From the NCBI RefSeq assembly GCF_000682735.1, contig NZ_AWFD01000012.1:62001-126000 (forward strand): a DNA stretch of 64,000 nucleotides, in the 5' to 3' direction. The DNA comes from Hyphomonas sp. CY54-11-8. GTDB lineage: Bacteria; Pseudomonadota; Alphaproteobacteria; Caulobacterales; Hyphomonadaceae. Under the pieces are notes generated by a model. That model made no database searches. It worked only from the letters and a program-made list of their open reading frames with translations, and was not told the DNA's origin. Of this stretch, positions 44,692 through 53,834 are shown one piece after another. The translations under genes and the position numbers were made by a program. The stretch's first letter is position 1, and each line of letters begins with the position of its first letter.

Positions 44692-44713
44692 GGTGTGGTT
44701 TTTTGATCACACC
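44692..44713 (+). terminator. Short hairpin after the histidine kinase gene
   Basis: GGTGTG (44692-44697) and CACACC (44708-44713) form a 6-bp stem around a T-rich loop, 34 bp after the kinase stop. The T-run is in the loop, not after the stem, so it is a weak terminator candidate. Confidence 0.3.
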
Positions 44714-44804
44714 AGTTCATTTGCGATCGATCTGACGCGACGAAAAAACTAGCCATCTTACGCCGCATGCGCTGCAGTTTGCGTTTTGGACTGTGGGGAT
44801 TCTG

Positions 44805-46535
44805 ATGTCAGAAAAAAAAGGCTCACATACTGCGCTCATCGTGACCGGTATTAGTGTTATCAGCGGAATGGTCGGTATTTATGTCTTCCTGAATGACGAG
44901 ATTCGGGGACGCCTTTTTCCCGACCAGCAGGTAGCGACAAGAAGCGATATCAAAGAACAGTTCCAGCTGAGTGAGGAGCGGATTGCGACGGTTGTGGCCG
45001 CTTCGGTTGCTGATGCGATCGGCAAGGCGCAGGCCCGCGGCGACGAAGTCTCTCAGGACGAGCAGGTGCAGTATGAAGCTGCGCTTACCAAACTGCTGAC
45101 ATCAGACGACCCGGCACTGAATGACGCGAAATTCCTCGCGGTTTCCGGAGACGCGGAAGCAGCTGCAGACAACATCGTCACCAGCGCCGGCGCGCCGGCT
45201 GAGGCGAGCGATACAGTGCCGGCGAAAACCCGGGCAGAACTGCTGCGCAGCGCCGGTGACATTCTCGCCCCGTCCGACGCAACCAAGGCGCTGGCCGCCT
45301 ATGAGAAGGCGCTGGAGCTCGATCCCGACAATCAGGTGCTGCAGACCCGCATCCAGAAACTGAAAGCCGCCACCGCCGCGAAGAATGAGGTAAAAGCCAT
45401 CCCGCGAGCGAGCTTCGAATTTGGCGGCTTGCAGTTCGAATTTCAGGGCTGTGACCAGCCCGAAACACCGCGCTGCGTCTTTTCGGTGATGAACCCGACA
45501 CCGGATCCGGTCTACCTCAGGCTTGGTGAGCAGTGGGGGGTCGATGAGTTCGGTCGCTGGACGGAAGGAAATCGGAAAAAGATCGAAGCCAATTCGAACG
45601 ATAATTGGACCGTTCCATCTCTGGAAACGACGCAGATCGAAATCACATTTCGTCGCGCGGCGAATATTTACCAGCTGCTTCGCTTCCGCTTCTCGGTTGG
45701 CGGTGTCGATTACAAGAAGGAGTTTCGCGACATTGCGGTTCGTGGTGGCAAGCAGGTCGAGATCAAGACCATGCGCCCGGTCGATCCTGCTCACCCGGAA
45801 TACGCATATGAGGTCAACGGCCTGCAAGTACATTTCCTGGGATGCTCCAATCCCGACGCCCCCATTTGCCGGTTCGACATGATGAATACCGGAACCGACA
45901 ATGTGAATGTGAATGTGAGCGACGGCATCATTGCCTATAATAGTCAGGGTGTCAGGGTCACTGCCGCAAAATCCTTGCTGAGCTTGGAAGGCAAGAATGA
46001 ATCCAACGCCCCACAAGGAGTTGCGTTCACTTGGGAGGTTTCCTTCAATCGCGAAGCCGAAATGTTCCAGTCCTTCTGGCCACAATTGCGGCTGGACTAT
46101 GATTCCTATGAGCGGGAATTCCGAAATGTCATGATCGGGGATTCGCCCCCGACAGTGAGAACGCCGCGTTATGATCAGGTTGCTTCGCCAGACGACATTT
46201 TTGATGTTGGTCCGCTCAAATTTGTCTTTCTTGGCTGTCGTAATCCCGTCAATCCGACCTGTACATTCGACATCGAAAATCCGTCTGATGAGGGCGTCCG
46301 GCTTAATATTGATCGACCCAAAGCAACTTTGGCTGATGGAAGCAGCGTCAATGCAAACTCCAGCGTTCTGGAAATGAGGCCGTCCGGGGACGTCTATTTT
46401 CCGGCAGGTCTGACGACGACCTATGAAATCGCATTCCGTCAGGAAATGGCTCACATGGATGCGTTGAAACTGAACATGTCGATTGACTATAAGGGGTATT
46501 ATCCGGAGCTGACGGATATCACTGTCGAGGAGTAG
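44805..46535 (+). CDS. Membrane-anchored protein with triplicated two-Cys domain
   Basis: 576 residues: one N-terminal membrane helix (about 9-29), a charged spacer, a TPR-like pair (about 140-185, ALAAYEKALELDPDN), then three copies of a domain of about 131 residues starting near 203, 334 and 465. Each copy opens with the pattern G-L/P-L/x-x-F-x-F-x-G-C-x-x-P-x-x-P-x-C-x-F, as in FGGLQFEFQGC, VNGLQVHFLGC and VGPLKFVFLGC, with a second Cys 8 residues later. The paired Cys suggest disulfides if the C-terminal part is periplasmic. The family is not recognised. GTGs upstream (44793) are less likely than the ATG at 44805 with GGGG 6 nt upstream. Base use is noticeably more AT-rich than in neighbours. 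Confidence 0.75.
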   Translation: MSEKKGSHTALIVTGISVISGMVGIYVFLNDEIRGRLFPDQQVATRSDIKEQFQLSEERIATVVAASVADAIGKAQARGDEVSQDEQVQYEAALTKLLTSDDPALNDAKFLAVSGDAEAAADNIVTSAGAPAEASDTVPAKTRAELLRSAGDILAPSDATKALAAYEKALELDPDNQVLQTRIQKLKAATAAKNEVKAIPRASFEFGGLQFEFQGCDQPETPRCVFSVMNPTPDPVYLRLGEQWGVDEFGRWTEGNRKKIEANSNDNWTVPSLETTQIEITFRRAANIYQLLRFRFSVGGVDYKKEFRDIAVRGGKQVEIKTMRPVDPAHPEYAYEVNGLQVHFLGCSNPDAPICRFDMMNTGTDNVNVNVSDGIIAYNSQGVRVTAAKSLLSLEGKNESNAPQGVAFTWEVSFNREAEMFQSFWPQLRLDYDSYEREFRNVMIGDSPPTVRTPRYDQVASPDDIFDVGPLKFVFLGCRNPVNPTCTFDIENPSDEGVRLNIDRPKATLADGSSVNANSSVLEMRPSGDVYFPAGLTTTYEIAFRQEMAHMDALKLNMSIDYKGYYPELTDITVEE

Positions 46536-46589
46536 CGGCGAAGGCATCCGGCCAGGCACGTTTACCCTGCGAGTTTAGGCCGATCACCC

Positions 46590-46961
46590 ATGCCTGAGAC
46601 TGCCCCTACGCCTCCCCGCACCGCGCTCGTTCGCGGATTGGCGCTGAAATGTCCTGCTTGTGGGAAAGGGGCACTCTACCGGGCGTACCTGAAGCCAGTG
46701 GACGTGTGCGCCTGTTGTGGCGCACCGCTCGGACAGGTTCCATCCGAGGATGGGCCGGCCTGGCTGACCGTGCTGATGCTGGCGCCATTCCTCGTGACGG
46801 TCACATTCTTTGTGTCGATGTCAGACCTGCCGCTATGGATCACCCTCCCGGGCGCGGCAATCACGGTCACCGGAGCCGTCATGCTGGCCCTGCCGCGTGT
46901 GAAGGCCGGTTGGATCGCGGTGCTTTGGTCGATGGGGAAAATCGGCTCAAGTCAGGAATAG
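46590..46961 (+). CDS. DUF983 membrane protein
   Basis: 123 residues. It starts with a zinc-ribbon-like CPACGKGALYRAYLKPVDVCACCG (two CxxC pairs) and follows with two hydrophobic segments and the GPAWLTVLMLAPFLVT pattern typical of DUF983, an alphaproteobacterial family often found near cytochrome oxidase genes. No oxidase gene is near here. The role is unknown. It lies 54 bp after the triplicated-domain gene. Confidence 0.85.
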   Translation: MPETAPTPPRTALVRGLALKCPACGKGALYRAYLKPVDVCACCGAPLGQVPSEDGPAWLTVLMLAPFLVTVTFFVSMSDLPLWITLPGAAITVTGAVMLALPRVKAGWIAVLWSMGKIGSSQE

Positions 46962-47013
46962 CGTCAACATGGCCGGAATGCCCGGTTGGCCCATAACTGT
47001 GCGGACGTGCTTG

Positions 47014-48501
47014 TCAGCTTGCGGGATGCCAGCCAGCAGGTTGAGCCATTTGCAGCAGCGCTTCGAAATTCACGACGGCTTCAACTCCGTCTGCCAGACT
47101 GTCGAGTGCGTGTTCAACGATGGCGCTGTAACCGGCGCCGCCGAGATCGGCAGTACTGCCAGCACGAGCGAGCCAGGCCTGCCGAAAGGCATCGTTCGTA
47201 AACGCGCCATGCAGGTAAGTACCCTCAACAAGGCCATTCGCGCTGCGGGCGCCGTCCGGCATGCCGTCAAGCCGGAACATTGGACGAGCGGTGTCCGTGC
47301 CGGTGGTCTGTCCCGTGTGGATTTCATAACCCGAGATGCCTGCGCCATTTATCGCGCACTCTCCGGTGGCCGGTTTGACCTTCTTTCGTGAGGCCATGAG
47401 CGTGTCGACTTCCAGCAGGCCTAATCCCTGAGCCTCACCGTGTTCACCGTCGGCTCCGTCAGGGTCCATGATCTGTCGACCGAGCATCTGGTAGCCACCG
47501 CAGATGCCGAGCACGCGCCCACCTGATCGGGCGTGCGCGACAATATCATGGTCCCAACCTTGCTGGCGGAGGAAGGCGAGATCACCCAGCGTGGATTTGG
47601 TGCCGAACAGAATGACTACATCTGTATCGCGTGGAATGTGCCGGCCCGGAGGGATCCAGCAAAAGTCCACATTCGGTTCCTGTTTCAACGGATCAGCATC
47701 GTCGAAATTCGCCATGCGCGACAGCATCGGCGCGGCGATCTTCAATGCGCCGCCGGAGGGGCGTGCAGGCCGGGAGAGCACCACGGCATCCTCGGCCGGC
47801 AGTGCGGCAGTTGCTTGCAGCCAGGGTATGACGCCGTGGCACGGCCAGCCCGTGCGTTGTTCAATCGCTCTTACGCCATCATCGAATAGCGCTGGGTCCC
47901 CTCTGAATTTGTTGATCAGGAAACCCGTGATCATCGCAGCATCGTCCGGGTCGAGGACCGCTCTCGTGCCGACAAGGCTGGCGATGACACCGCCGCGGTC
48001 GATATCGCCGATCAGGCAGACGGGTACGCCGGCGCGGCGAGCAAAGCCCATATTGGCGATATCCCTGTCGCGGAGATTGATCTCTGAGGGGCTGCCGGCG
48101 CCCTCCACAATGACGAGGTCATGTGACGCCGTCAGCCGGTCGAAGCTTTCGAGCACCTTGCCCAGAAGCTCGCCGCGGCGCGCCATGTAGTGGGCAGCGT
48201 CCATCGACGAGACGGCTTCGCCGTGAACAACCAATTGTGCACGCCGGTCGGTCTCAGGCTTCAGGAGGACCGGATTGAAATCGGTGCACGGCTCCAGTCC
48301 GCAGGCCAAGGCCTGGAATGCTTGCGCGCGGCCAATCTCTCCACCGCCAGGGCAGGCGGCAGCATTGTTCGACATGTTCTGGGGTTTGAAGGGAGCGACG
48401 CTCAGCCCCCTGCGTTTGGCGATCCGGCAGAGCGCCGCGGTGAGAACGGATTTTCCGACGTCGGAGCCAGTTCCCTGCAGCATAAGGGTTTTCGCTGTCA
48501 T
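47014..48501 (-). CDS. cobQ: Cobyric acid synthase CobQ
   Basis: 495 residues. Amidates four side chains of adenosylcobyrinic acid a,c-diamide, using glutamine and ATP. The N-terminal domain has GTGSDVGKSVL (P-loop) and FKPQNMSNNA; the C-terminal glutamine amidotransferase has the nucleophile Cys334 in VLGICGGYQML and His in GTYLHGAF. Its ATG overlaps the btuD stop (ATGA), so it is the last gene of the cobalamin operon. Other corrin genes are absent from the window. Confidence 0.95.
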   Translation of the reverse strand: MTAKTLMLQGTGSDVGKSVLTAALCRIAKRRGLSVAPFKPQNMSNNAAACPGGGEIGRAQAFQALACGLEPCTDFNPVLLKPETDRRAQLVVHGEAVSSMDAAHYMARRGELLGKVLESFDRLTASHDLVIVEGAGSPSEINLRDRDIANMGFARRAGVPVCLIGDIDRGGVIASLVGTRAVLDPDDAAMITGFLINKFRGDPALFDDGVRAIEQRTGWPCHGVIPWLQATAALPAEDAVVLSRPARPSGGALKIAAPMLSRMANFDDADPLKQEPNVDFCWIPPGRHIPRDTDVVILFGTKSTLGDLAFLRQQGWDHDIVAHARSGGRVLGICGGYQMLGRQIMDPDGADGEHGEAQGLGLLEVDTLMASRKKVKPATGECAINGAGISGYEIHTGQTTGTDTARPMFRLDGMPDGARSANGLVEGTYLHGAFTNDAFRQAWLARAGSTADLGGAGYSAIVEHALDSLADGVEAVVNFEALLQMAQPAGWHPAS

Positions 48502-49259
48502 AGAGTGCCTTCGATTTCGACTGTCCGGCCATCTATACGGGAGCGCACGCCATAGATTTCAGCAAGCCGTTCGGACGTCAGCGTTTCTTCCGGTGGGCCA
48601 TCGGCGACGATCCGCGACTCCTTCATCCACACCATGCGCGTTGCGTAGCGCGCGGCCAAAGCGATGTCATGCAGAACGACCAGCGCGCCACCACCGTCGT
48701 CGACGAACTGGCGGACAATATCCATCGTGCTGAACTGATGACGCGGATCAAGCGCGGCGACGGGCTCATCGGCGACAAGCAGTGGTGCATTGGCGGCAAA
48801 GGCGCGGGCACAATGGACGCGGGCCAGTTCTCCACCTGATAGTGTATCGGTGTTTCGGTCGCCCAGGTCTGCAAGACCGCATTGCGCAATCGCCCTGTCG
48901 ACGGCTTCTGCATCTGCGGGGCTGAGTTTTCCGGGCGCTGCGCCATACGCAAACCGGCCGAGGGCCACGACATCGCGCACCGTGTTCGGCCAGGCCAGCG
49001 GACGTTGCTGGGGCAGGTAGGCAACACGGCGGGCGCGCTGCATGGGGGAGAGCTTTTCGCTGTCTGTTCCATCAAGCGTAGCCAGACCCGCTGAACGCTT
49101 CTCCAGACCGAGCGCCGCCTTGAGCAGGCTGGTCTTGCCCGCGCCGTTCGGCCCGAGCAGGGCAACAAGTTCCCCGGGTACGAGCCGCAAATTCGCCTCG
49201 CGCACCAGTAAAATGGCATCCGCCTTGACGGAGAGGTCTTGCGTGAGGAGCTCAGCCAT
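48498..49259 (-). CDS. btuD: Cobalamin ABC transporter ATP-binding protein
   Basis: 253 residues. Walker A is LLGPNGAGKTSLL, the signature LSGGELARVH, and the Walker B region PLLVADEPVAALD. It powers import of vitamin B12 from the periplasm with BtuC. The assignment to cobalamin rests on the riboswitch-led operon; by sequence alone it could serve siderophores or haem. Start at 49259 overlaps the btuC stop by 8 bp (ATGGCTGA). Confidence 0.88.
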   Translation of the reverse strand: MAELLTQDLSVKADAILLVREANLRLVPGELVALLGPNGAGKTSLLKAALGLEKRSAGLATLDGTDSEKLSPMQRARRVAYLPQQRPLAWPNTVRDVVALGRFAYGAAPGKLSPADAEAVDRAIAQCGLADLGDRNTDTLSGGELARVHCARAFAANAPLLVADEPVAALDPRHQFSTMDIVRQFVDDGGGALVVLHDIALAARYATRMVWMKESRIVADGPPEETLTSERLAEIYGVRSRIDGRTVEIEGTL

Positions 49260-50241
49260 TGAGTACGCGCCTCTGTACTGCGATCCAGACAAAGGCAGGC
49301 GCGCCGATCAGCGCTGCGACCACACCGAGTTTGAGTTCGTTCGAAGTTGGCAGGATACGAATCGCAATGTCAGCGATCATCAGGATAAGGCCGGCCAGCA
49401 GGGCGGACGGTATCAGGGATCGTGCCGGGTCGTGCTTGACGAAAGGCCGGATGATGTGCGGCGCGACGATGCCAACAAAGCCGATGGCGCCTGCGAGCGC
49501 CACCGATCCACCGGTCGCCAGGCCTGCACCGAGTACGGTCAGAATGCGCTGGTTGCTCAGATTGAGCCCAACGCCTGTCGCAGCTTCTTCTCCCAGTGTT
49601 AGCGCCGAGAGGCCTCGCCGGGATGCCAGCAGAATGCCCGCCCCGGCAATTAGGAAGGGTGCAGCCAGTCCGATTTCCTCAAAACTTCGATTGGCAACCG
49701 AGCCGAGCATCCAGTTGATCATGTCAGACAAAGAGAATGGGTTAGGTGCGAGATTCATCAGCAGGCTCATCGCGGCACCTGAGAAGCTGGATAGACCAAC
49801 ACCAATCAGGATCAGCGTAACAATGGACCGGGTACGGATGGCTGCCAGCGCAATAAGCGCGGTGGCGGCGAGTGCGCCGGCAATTGCCGAGATGGGCAGC
49901 ACCCACGGGGATAGCGCGGCCAGCCCGTAATAGAGCGAAAATGTTGCGAAGAGCGATGCTGATGCCGAGACGCCGAGGACGCCGGGCTCGGCAAGCGGGT
50001 TCCTGAGCAGGCCTTGCAAGGCCGCCCCGCTAATACCCAGCGCTGCGCCGGTGAAGAAGGCTGCCAGCGCACGCGGCAGACGGATCTGCCAGACAACCAG
50101 ACGGTCACCGATATCTGCACCTCCAAAGAAGGCGGCGAGAACGCGGTCCGCCGGCAAGGGCGTCGATCCGAGCAGGCAGGCCGTAAAGATGGTGATGAGG
50201 CACGCGAGGAGCAGGCCGGGAACCAGGAGCCGCTGCGTCAT
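49252..50241 (-). CDS. btuC: Cobalamin ABC transporter permease
   Basis: 329 residues with about ten hydrophobic segments, FecCD/BtuC family. Typical blocks: WQIRLPRALAAFFTGAALGISGAALQGLLRNPLAEPGVLGVS, and GAIGFVGIVAPHIIRPFVKHDPA near the coupling loop. It forms the membrane channel of the importer with BtuD. Its ATG overlaps the btuF stop (ATGA) and its own stop overlaps btuD. Confidence 0.9.
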   Translation of the reverse strand: MTQRLLVPGLLLACLITIFTACLLGSTPLPADRVLAAFFGGADIGDRLVVWQIRLPRALAAFFTGAALGISGAALQGLLRNPLAEPGVLGVSASASLFATFSLYYGLAALSPWVLPISAIAGALAATALIALAAIRTRSIVTLILIGVGLSSFSGAAMSLLMNLAPNPFSLSDMINWMLGSVANRSFEEIGLAAPFLIAGAGILLASRRGLSALTLGEEAATGVGLNLSNQRILTVLGAGLATGGSVALAGAIGFVGIVAPHIIRPFVKHDPARSLIPSALLAGLILMIADIAIRILPTSNELKLGVVAALIGAPAFVWIAVQRRVLNG

Positions 50242-51080
50242 GACTCACCCCCTTCCGCCAGCGCTTCGATGGCGTCGATCATGAACCACGCGCTGCAGGA
50301 GGTCCATGCGCCTTGCAGCTGCACGACAGGACGGCCTTCCATCTGCTGTTTGGCCACGGGATGCTTCATCGCGCTCCACGAATCCGGCGCAGGGCCAGGC
50401 CGGTCAAAAAAAGCGGCGGCGATGACGTCCGGCTGCGCATAGGCGAGCCGTTCAAGCGGAAGCGCGCGCCAGCCAGGTTCCTGTTCGAAATTCTTGAAGC
50501 CTGCGCTGACGAGCATTTCGTGGATCATCGATCCCGGTCCGCTCGTGACGCCGGCCGGGGTCATGTAGAGTGCGGTCTTGCCGTCCGAGTGCTTCTCTAT
50601 GGCGGCCAGACGGGCGCGGAACTCTGACACAAGTTCGCGTCCGCGCTCCGACTGTCCGAGGCCATCGGCCATTTGCTGGATGATGCTCGGGATCGAGCCG
50701 GATTCCTCGCTGTCGATATGCGTTGTCCAGCCGACGGTCAGCACGGGGATACCTGTCCGCTCGAAGAAGGCTTCAGCGTTTGGCCCGCCACCATACGAGC
50801 GGACGATGAGGTCCGGTTTGAGGATGAGCACGTCTTCCGTCACGGGACGAACGGTCTGCAATCCAACGGCCGCTTCGTGCATGTAGGAATAGTCTCTCGC
50901 CGCTTCAGGAGAAAGTGCGAGAATCTGGTCGCGGTCCGCGAGCTTCAGGACATACTGATCGGCGCAGTAGTCGAGACTGACGATCCGCATGGGCCGTTGG
51001 GCATTCGACGCCTGCGTCTGGGTGGGGACGCCGCAGGCAGCCAGGCCGAATAACATTAGCAGGATCATCAGTCTCGACAT
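50238..51080 (-). CDS. btuF: Cobalamin ABC transporter substrate-binding lipoprotein
   Basis: 280 residues with a lipoprotein signal (LMLFGLAAC, Cys16). The class III binding-protein fold fits BtuF: MRIVSLDYCADQYVLKLADRDQI, then PDLIVRSYGGG and the second lobe with a long helix between. Its substrate is taken as B12 from the riboswitch and neighbours. AGGTGA lies 5 nt before the ATG, and the btuB stop is 8 bp upstream. Confidence 0.85.
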   Translation of the reverse strand: MSRLMILLMLFGLAACGVPTQTQASNAQRPMRIVSLDYCADQYVLKLADRDQILALSPEAARDYSYMHEAAVGLQTVRPVTEDVLILKPDLIVRSYGGGPNAEAFFERTGIPVLTVGWTTHIDSEESGSIPSIIQQMADGLGQSERGRELVSEFRARLAAIEKHSDGKTALYMTPAGVTSGPGSMIHEMLVSAGFKNFEQEPGWRALPLERLAYAQPDVIAAAFFDRPGPAPDSWSAMKHPVAKQQMEGRPVVQLQGAWTSCSAWFMIDAIEALAEGGES

Positions 51081-51088
51081 TGCGTCAC

Positions 51089-52936
51089 CTAGTAACGCAA
51101 CCGGATGCCGACAGAGCCGGACAGGCCAGGGGTGCCATAACCGAGAACCTGCTGGTATTCCTCGTCGAACAGGTTTTCAATGCGGCCGTAGAGTTCGACA
51201 CTGTCAGTTAAGTCATAGCTGCCGGTCAGATCGACCCGCGTCCACCCGTCCAGCGTAGTGCCGTCCGTGCTCGCCTCGTCACCGTTGAACCTTATGAGAA
51301 CCGCACCGGAGAAGGGACCTTCAGGGTCGAGCGACACGGTCACGTCGCCTGAGTTTTTCGGCAGCCGCGAGAGTTCATTGCCGTCTCCGTCCTCAGCATC
51401 GATATACGCATAGTTCGCCGCCACACCGATCCAGTCGGAGAACTGGTAGGAACCGTACAGCTCGACGCCCTGTGACTTGACGAGCGCGATATTGTCGTAC
51501 CCGGCCGTGTAGGAGAAATCGATCATGTTCTCCGTGTCCTGGTCGAACCATGTGATCCCGGCTTTCGCGCGGCCATCTTCGGATGTCCAGTCAAGGCCGA
51601 TATCGAAGGCTTCAGAACTTTCGGGCTTCAGGTTCGCATTCGGCTCGGTCAGTCCACAGAAGGTACAGATATAAGTCGACTGGAAGATGCTCGGCGCCTT
51701 GAAGCCCTGTCCCCAGCTTGCCCGCACGACGACTTGTTCAACTGGATTGTATGCTGCTGCCAGACGGCCCGTCGTTTCCGACCCGAATGTCTCGTGGTCA
51801 TCGACGCGGATGCCACCTGTCAGGGTCAGTTTCTCAACAGGTTTAAATTCATAGAGACCAAACACGCCGTCGATGGAGGAGTGCGCGTCATTGGCGGTGG
51901 TTTCTTCCCGCTCTGCACCAAAGGAAAGCTTGTTCATGTCGTTGACAGTGAACGTGCCCTGATAGCGATAGATCTGTCGATCTCCTTCAGCGGAATAGCT
52001 TTCGGCACCATTCGAGAAATTCTTGCGGGTGATGTCGGAATATCCGACCATCAAGAGGTTCTCGAACCGGTCATCGAAGAGCGGTACTTTCAGTGAGACG
52101 TTTCCTGACAGCGTTTCATTCTCGGTACGTTCGTCGCCATCGCCGACACTGCCTTCCGCGCCGAAAACATAGCTGTCATATTCGGCATCCGCGTCGTTCC
52201 AGAGAAGCGACGCTTCCAGTCGGGCTCTTTCCGGCAGGTTCAGTCCGCCTTTCGCAGACAACGTCGTGGAATCGTAGGCATCTTCCTCTCCATTGCCATT
52301 GGCTTCGTCTGCCTTGGAGATTCCATCCGTGGAAATGCCGCTGGCTGAGAGACGGAGGTCGCCGGTCTCGTTCGCGCTGCCGATGGAAGCACCTCCGCGC
52401 AGCGTGTTGAAGGAACCGTATTCTGCATATGCGCTTCCACCGAGCCGTTGTTCCGGCTTTTTGGTCATGATGGAAACAACCCCGCCGATGGCATCGGAGC
52501 CCCATAGGGTCGATTGAGGCCCTTTCAGCACTTCAATTCGATCGATATTATCAGTATCAAGATAAGCGAAGTTGAAGCTGCCGTCCGTCACGGATGGATC
52601 ACCGACCGGTACGCCGTCGATCAGGACCAGGGTCTGCCCGGACGAGGCACCGCGAATGCGTACGCTCGCAGCACCGCCATAGCTCCCATTTTGATTTATT
52701 GTGACGCCTGGCGCCGCCGCCACGGCATCGAGGGCAAAATCGAAATCCAGCTTTTCGAGATCTTCTGCGGTGATGATGCTGACGCTGGAGCCGATTTCAG
52801 TCTGGGTCTGATTGAGACGTGATCCTTCAACAGTGATCGCTTCCATTCTATTTTCTTCTGTGCTGGATTCTTGCGCGATAGCCGGTGTGATCAGGCTGAT
52901 AGCAGCCGCACTAAGCAGAGCTGTCCTGTATGACAT
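51089..52936 (-). CDS. btuB: TonB-dependent outer-membrane receptor, BtuB-like
   Basis: 615 residues: signal peptide (ALLSAAAISLITPAIAQ), a plug domain (ITVEGSRLNQ, ..., VRIRGASSGQTLVLIDGVPVGDP, IEVLKGPQSTLWGSDAIGGVVSIMTK) and a 22-strand-type barrel that ends in an aromatic residue (RLRY). It takes up cobalamin across the outer membrane with energy from TonB. The start at 52936 has AGGAG 7 nt upstream. The B12 riboswitch upstream makes cobalamin the likely substrate. Confidence 0.9.
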   Translation of the reverse strand: MSYRTALLSAAAISLITPAIAQESSTEENRMEAITVEGSRLNQTQTEIGSSVSIITAEDLEKLDFDFALDAVAAAPGVTINQNGSYGGAASVRIRGASSGQTLVLIDGVPVGDPSVTDGSFNFAYLDTDNIDRIEVLKGPQSTLWGSDAIGGVVSIMTKKPEQRLGGSAYAEYGSFNTLRGGASIGSANETGDLRLSASGISTDGISKADEANGNGEEDAYDSTTLSAKGGLNLPERARLEASLLWNDADAEYDSYVFGAEGSVGDGDERTENETLSGNVSLKVPLFDDRFENLLMVGYSDITRKNFSNGAESYSAEGDRQIYRYQGTFTVNDMNKLSFGAEREETTANDAHSSIDGVFGLYEFKPVEKLTLTGGIRVDDHETFGSETTGRLAAAYNPVEQVVVRASWGQGFKAPSIFQSTYICTFCGLTEPNANLKPESSEAFDIGLDWTSEDGRAKAGITWFDQDTENMIDFSYTAGYDNIALVKSQGVELYGSYQFSDWIGVAANYAYIDAEDGDGNELSRLPKNSGDVTVSLDPEGPFSGAVLIRFNGDEASTDGTTLDGWTRVDLTGSYDLTDSVELYGRIENLFDEEYQQVLGYGTPGLSGSVGIRLRY

Positions 52937-53052
52937 GGGGGTTCTCCTCATGAGCACCCCGCCGCCCGGAAGACAGGTGCCTATAACGACAATTGCTGGC
53001 CACATGGTGCGATCCATGCGGGCGGCCAGGCCGGTTTCCTTGATGTCGTTAC

Positions 53053-53076
53053 AAAAGGAGAGGCATCAGCCTTCCC
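53053..53076 (-). terminator. Intrinsic terminator-like hairpin after the B12 riboswitch
   Basis: On the minus strand an 8-bp stem (one mismatch and one G-U pair) closes a TGAT tetraloop and is followed directly by UUUU (53053-53056). It lies 44 nt past the B12 box and 117 nt before btuB. It is the likely expression platform, formed when B12 is bound. Confidence 0.5.
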
Positions 53077-53104
53077 GCCCGCTGAGAACTATTCCCGGCC
53101 TCCG

Positions 53105-53290
53105 GACGAACGACGCGATGGCAGGTCTCCTGGCTCGCCGATCAATGCTTCAGGCCGCCTTCCCAGAACCCTGAGGTTCCAGTGACTTCATGGCCATCAG
53201 CTCCTGGCTGACAGTTGCGGGTACAGCGCCGGAATTACACCGGCTTCCCTCTAGGCCCTTGTTAAGGGCACCATCTGAGGTGCTAGTTGT
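53105..53290 (-). promoter_or_regulatory. Cobalamin (B12) riboswitch
   Basis: Read on the minus strand, the conserved core is present: AGGGAAGCCGGTGTAATTCCGGC (53228-53244 is the GCCGGTGTAATTCCGGC arm), CCCGCAACTGT (53211-53221) and the B12 box GAGCCAGGAGACCTGCC (53120-53136). Ends are approximate. It precedes btuB and should repress the operon when adenosylcobalamin is plentiful. Confidence 0.95.
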
Positions 53291-53515
53291 TGCAGTTGCG
53301 AAAGCCTGTCAATAGCGGCTGCGGCAGCTGACGCAAAGGCAACCGCTAGAGGCTCATACCGATTGGGATAAAGTTATTGCCGCTCTGGACGGAGAGTTCG
53401 CCAGAAGTGTTCTTTCTTGATGGTTTCAAGAAACGGAAAGACTTGCCGTCCGGAAATTGGGCAAGCGCCAAAAACCGTTTGAAACGTCAAAGTAATCAAA
53501 GTGGAAGCTGGCAGA

Positions 53516-53592
53516 TGGTGGTTCGGGGGAGACTTGAACTCCCGACCTCGCGATTATGAGTCGCGCGCTCTAACCAGCTGAGCTACCGAACC
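53516..53592 (-). tRNA. tRNA-Met (CAT anticodon)
   Basis: 77 bp including an encoded CCA. The acceptor stem GGTTCGG/CCGAACC is perfect, the T arm reads GGGAGTTCAAGTCTCCC, and the anticodon CAT is at 53556-53558. The G1-C72 pair excludes a standard initiator tRNA. A tRNA-Ile with lysidine-modified CAT cannot be excluded by eye. Confidence 0.93.
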
Positions 53593-53834
53593 ATTCGTCG
53601 AAACGAAGGGGCCTCATACACGCGGGCGGGCCAGCCTGCAAGCGGGCGATCTGCACCTCGATGTATCGCGTGATCCCAATGACTGCAGTGGCGGTACAGG
53701 CATGTGGCCTGCTTCTGTCGCAGCGCCCGGTTCGGCGGGAATATTCCCAGGCGTCAAGCCCGGTATCGGCTGGCATTCCGCACCTTAATGGCGCCTCTTG
53801 GCAAGCTGGCAGCAAGCCCCGTAGACTTGATGGC

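Noticed and set aside
53377-53559. Small plus-strand frame between the riboswitch and tRNA
   Set aside because: It runs into the tRNA on the opposite strand, has no ribosome-binding site and no recognisable pattern.
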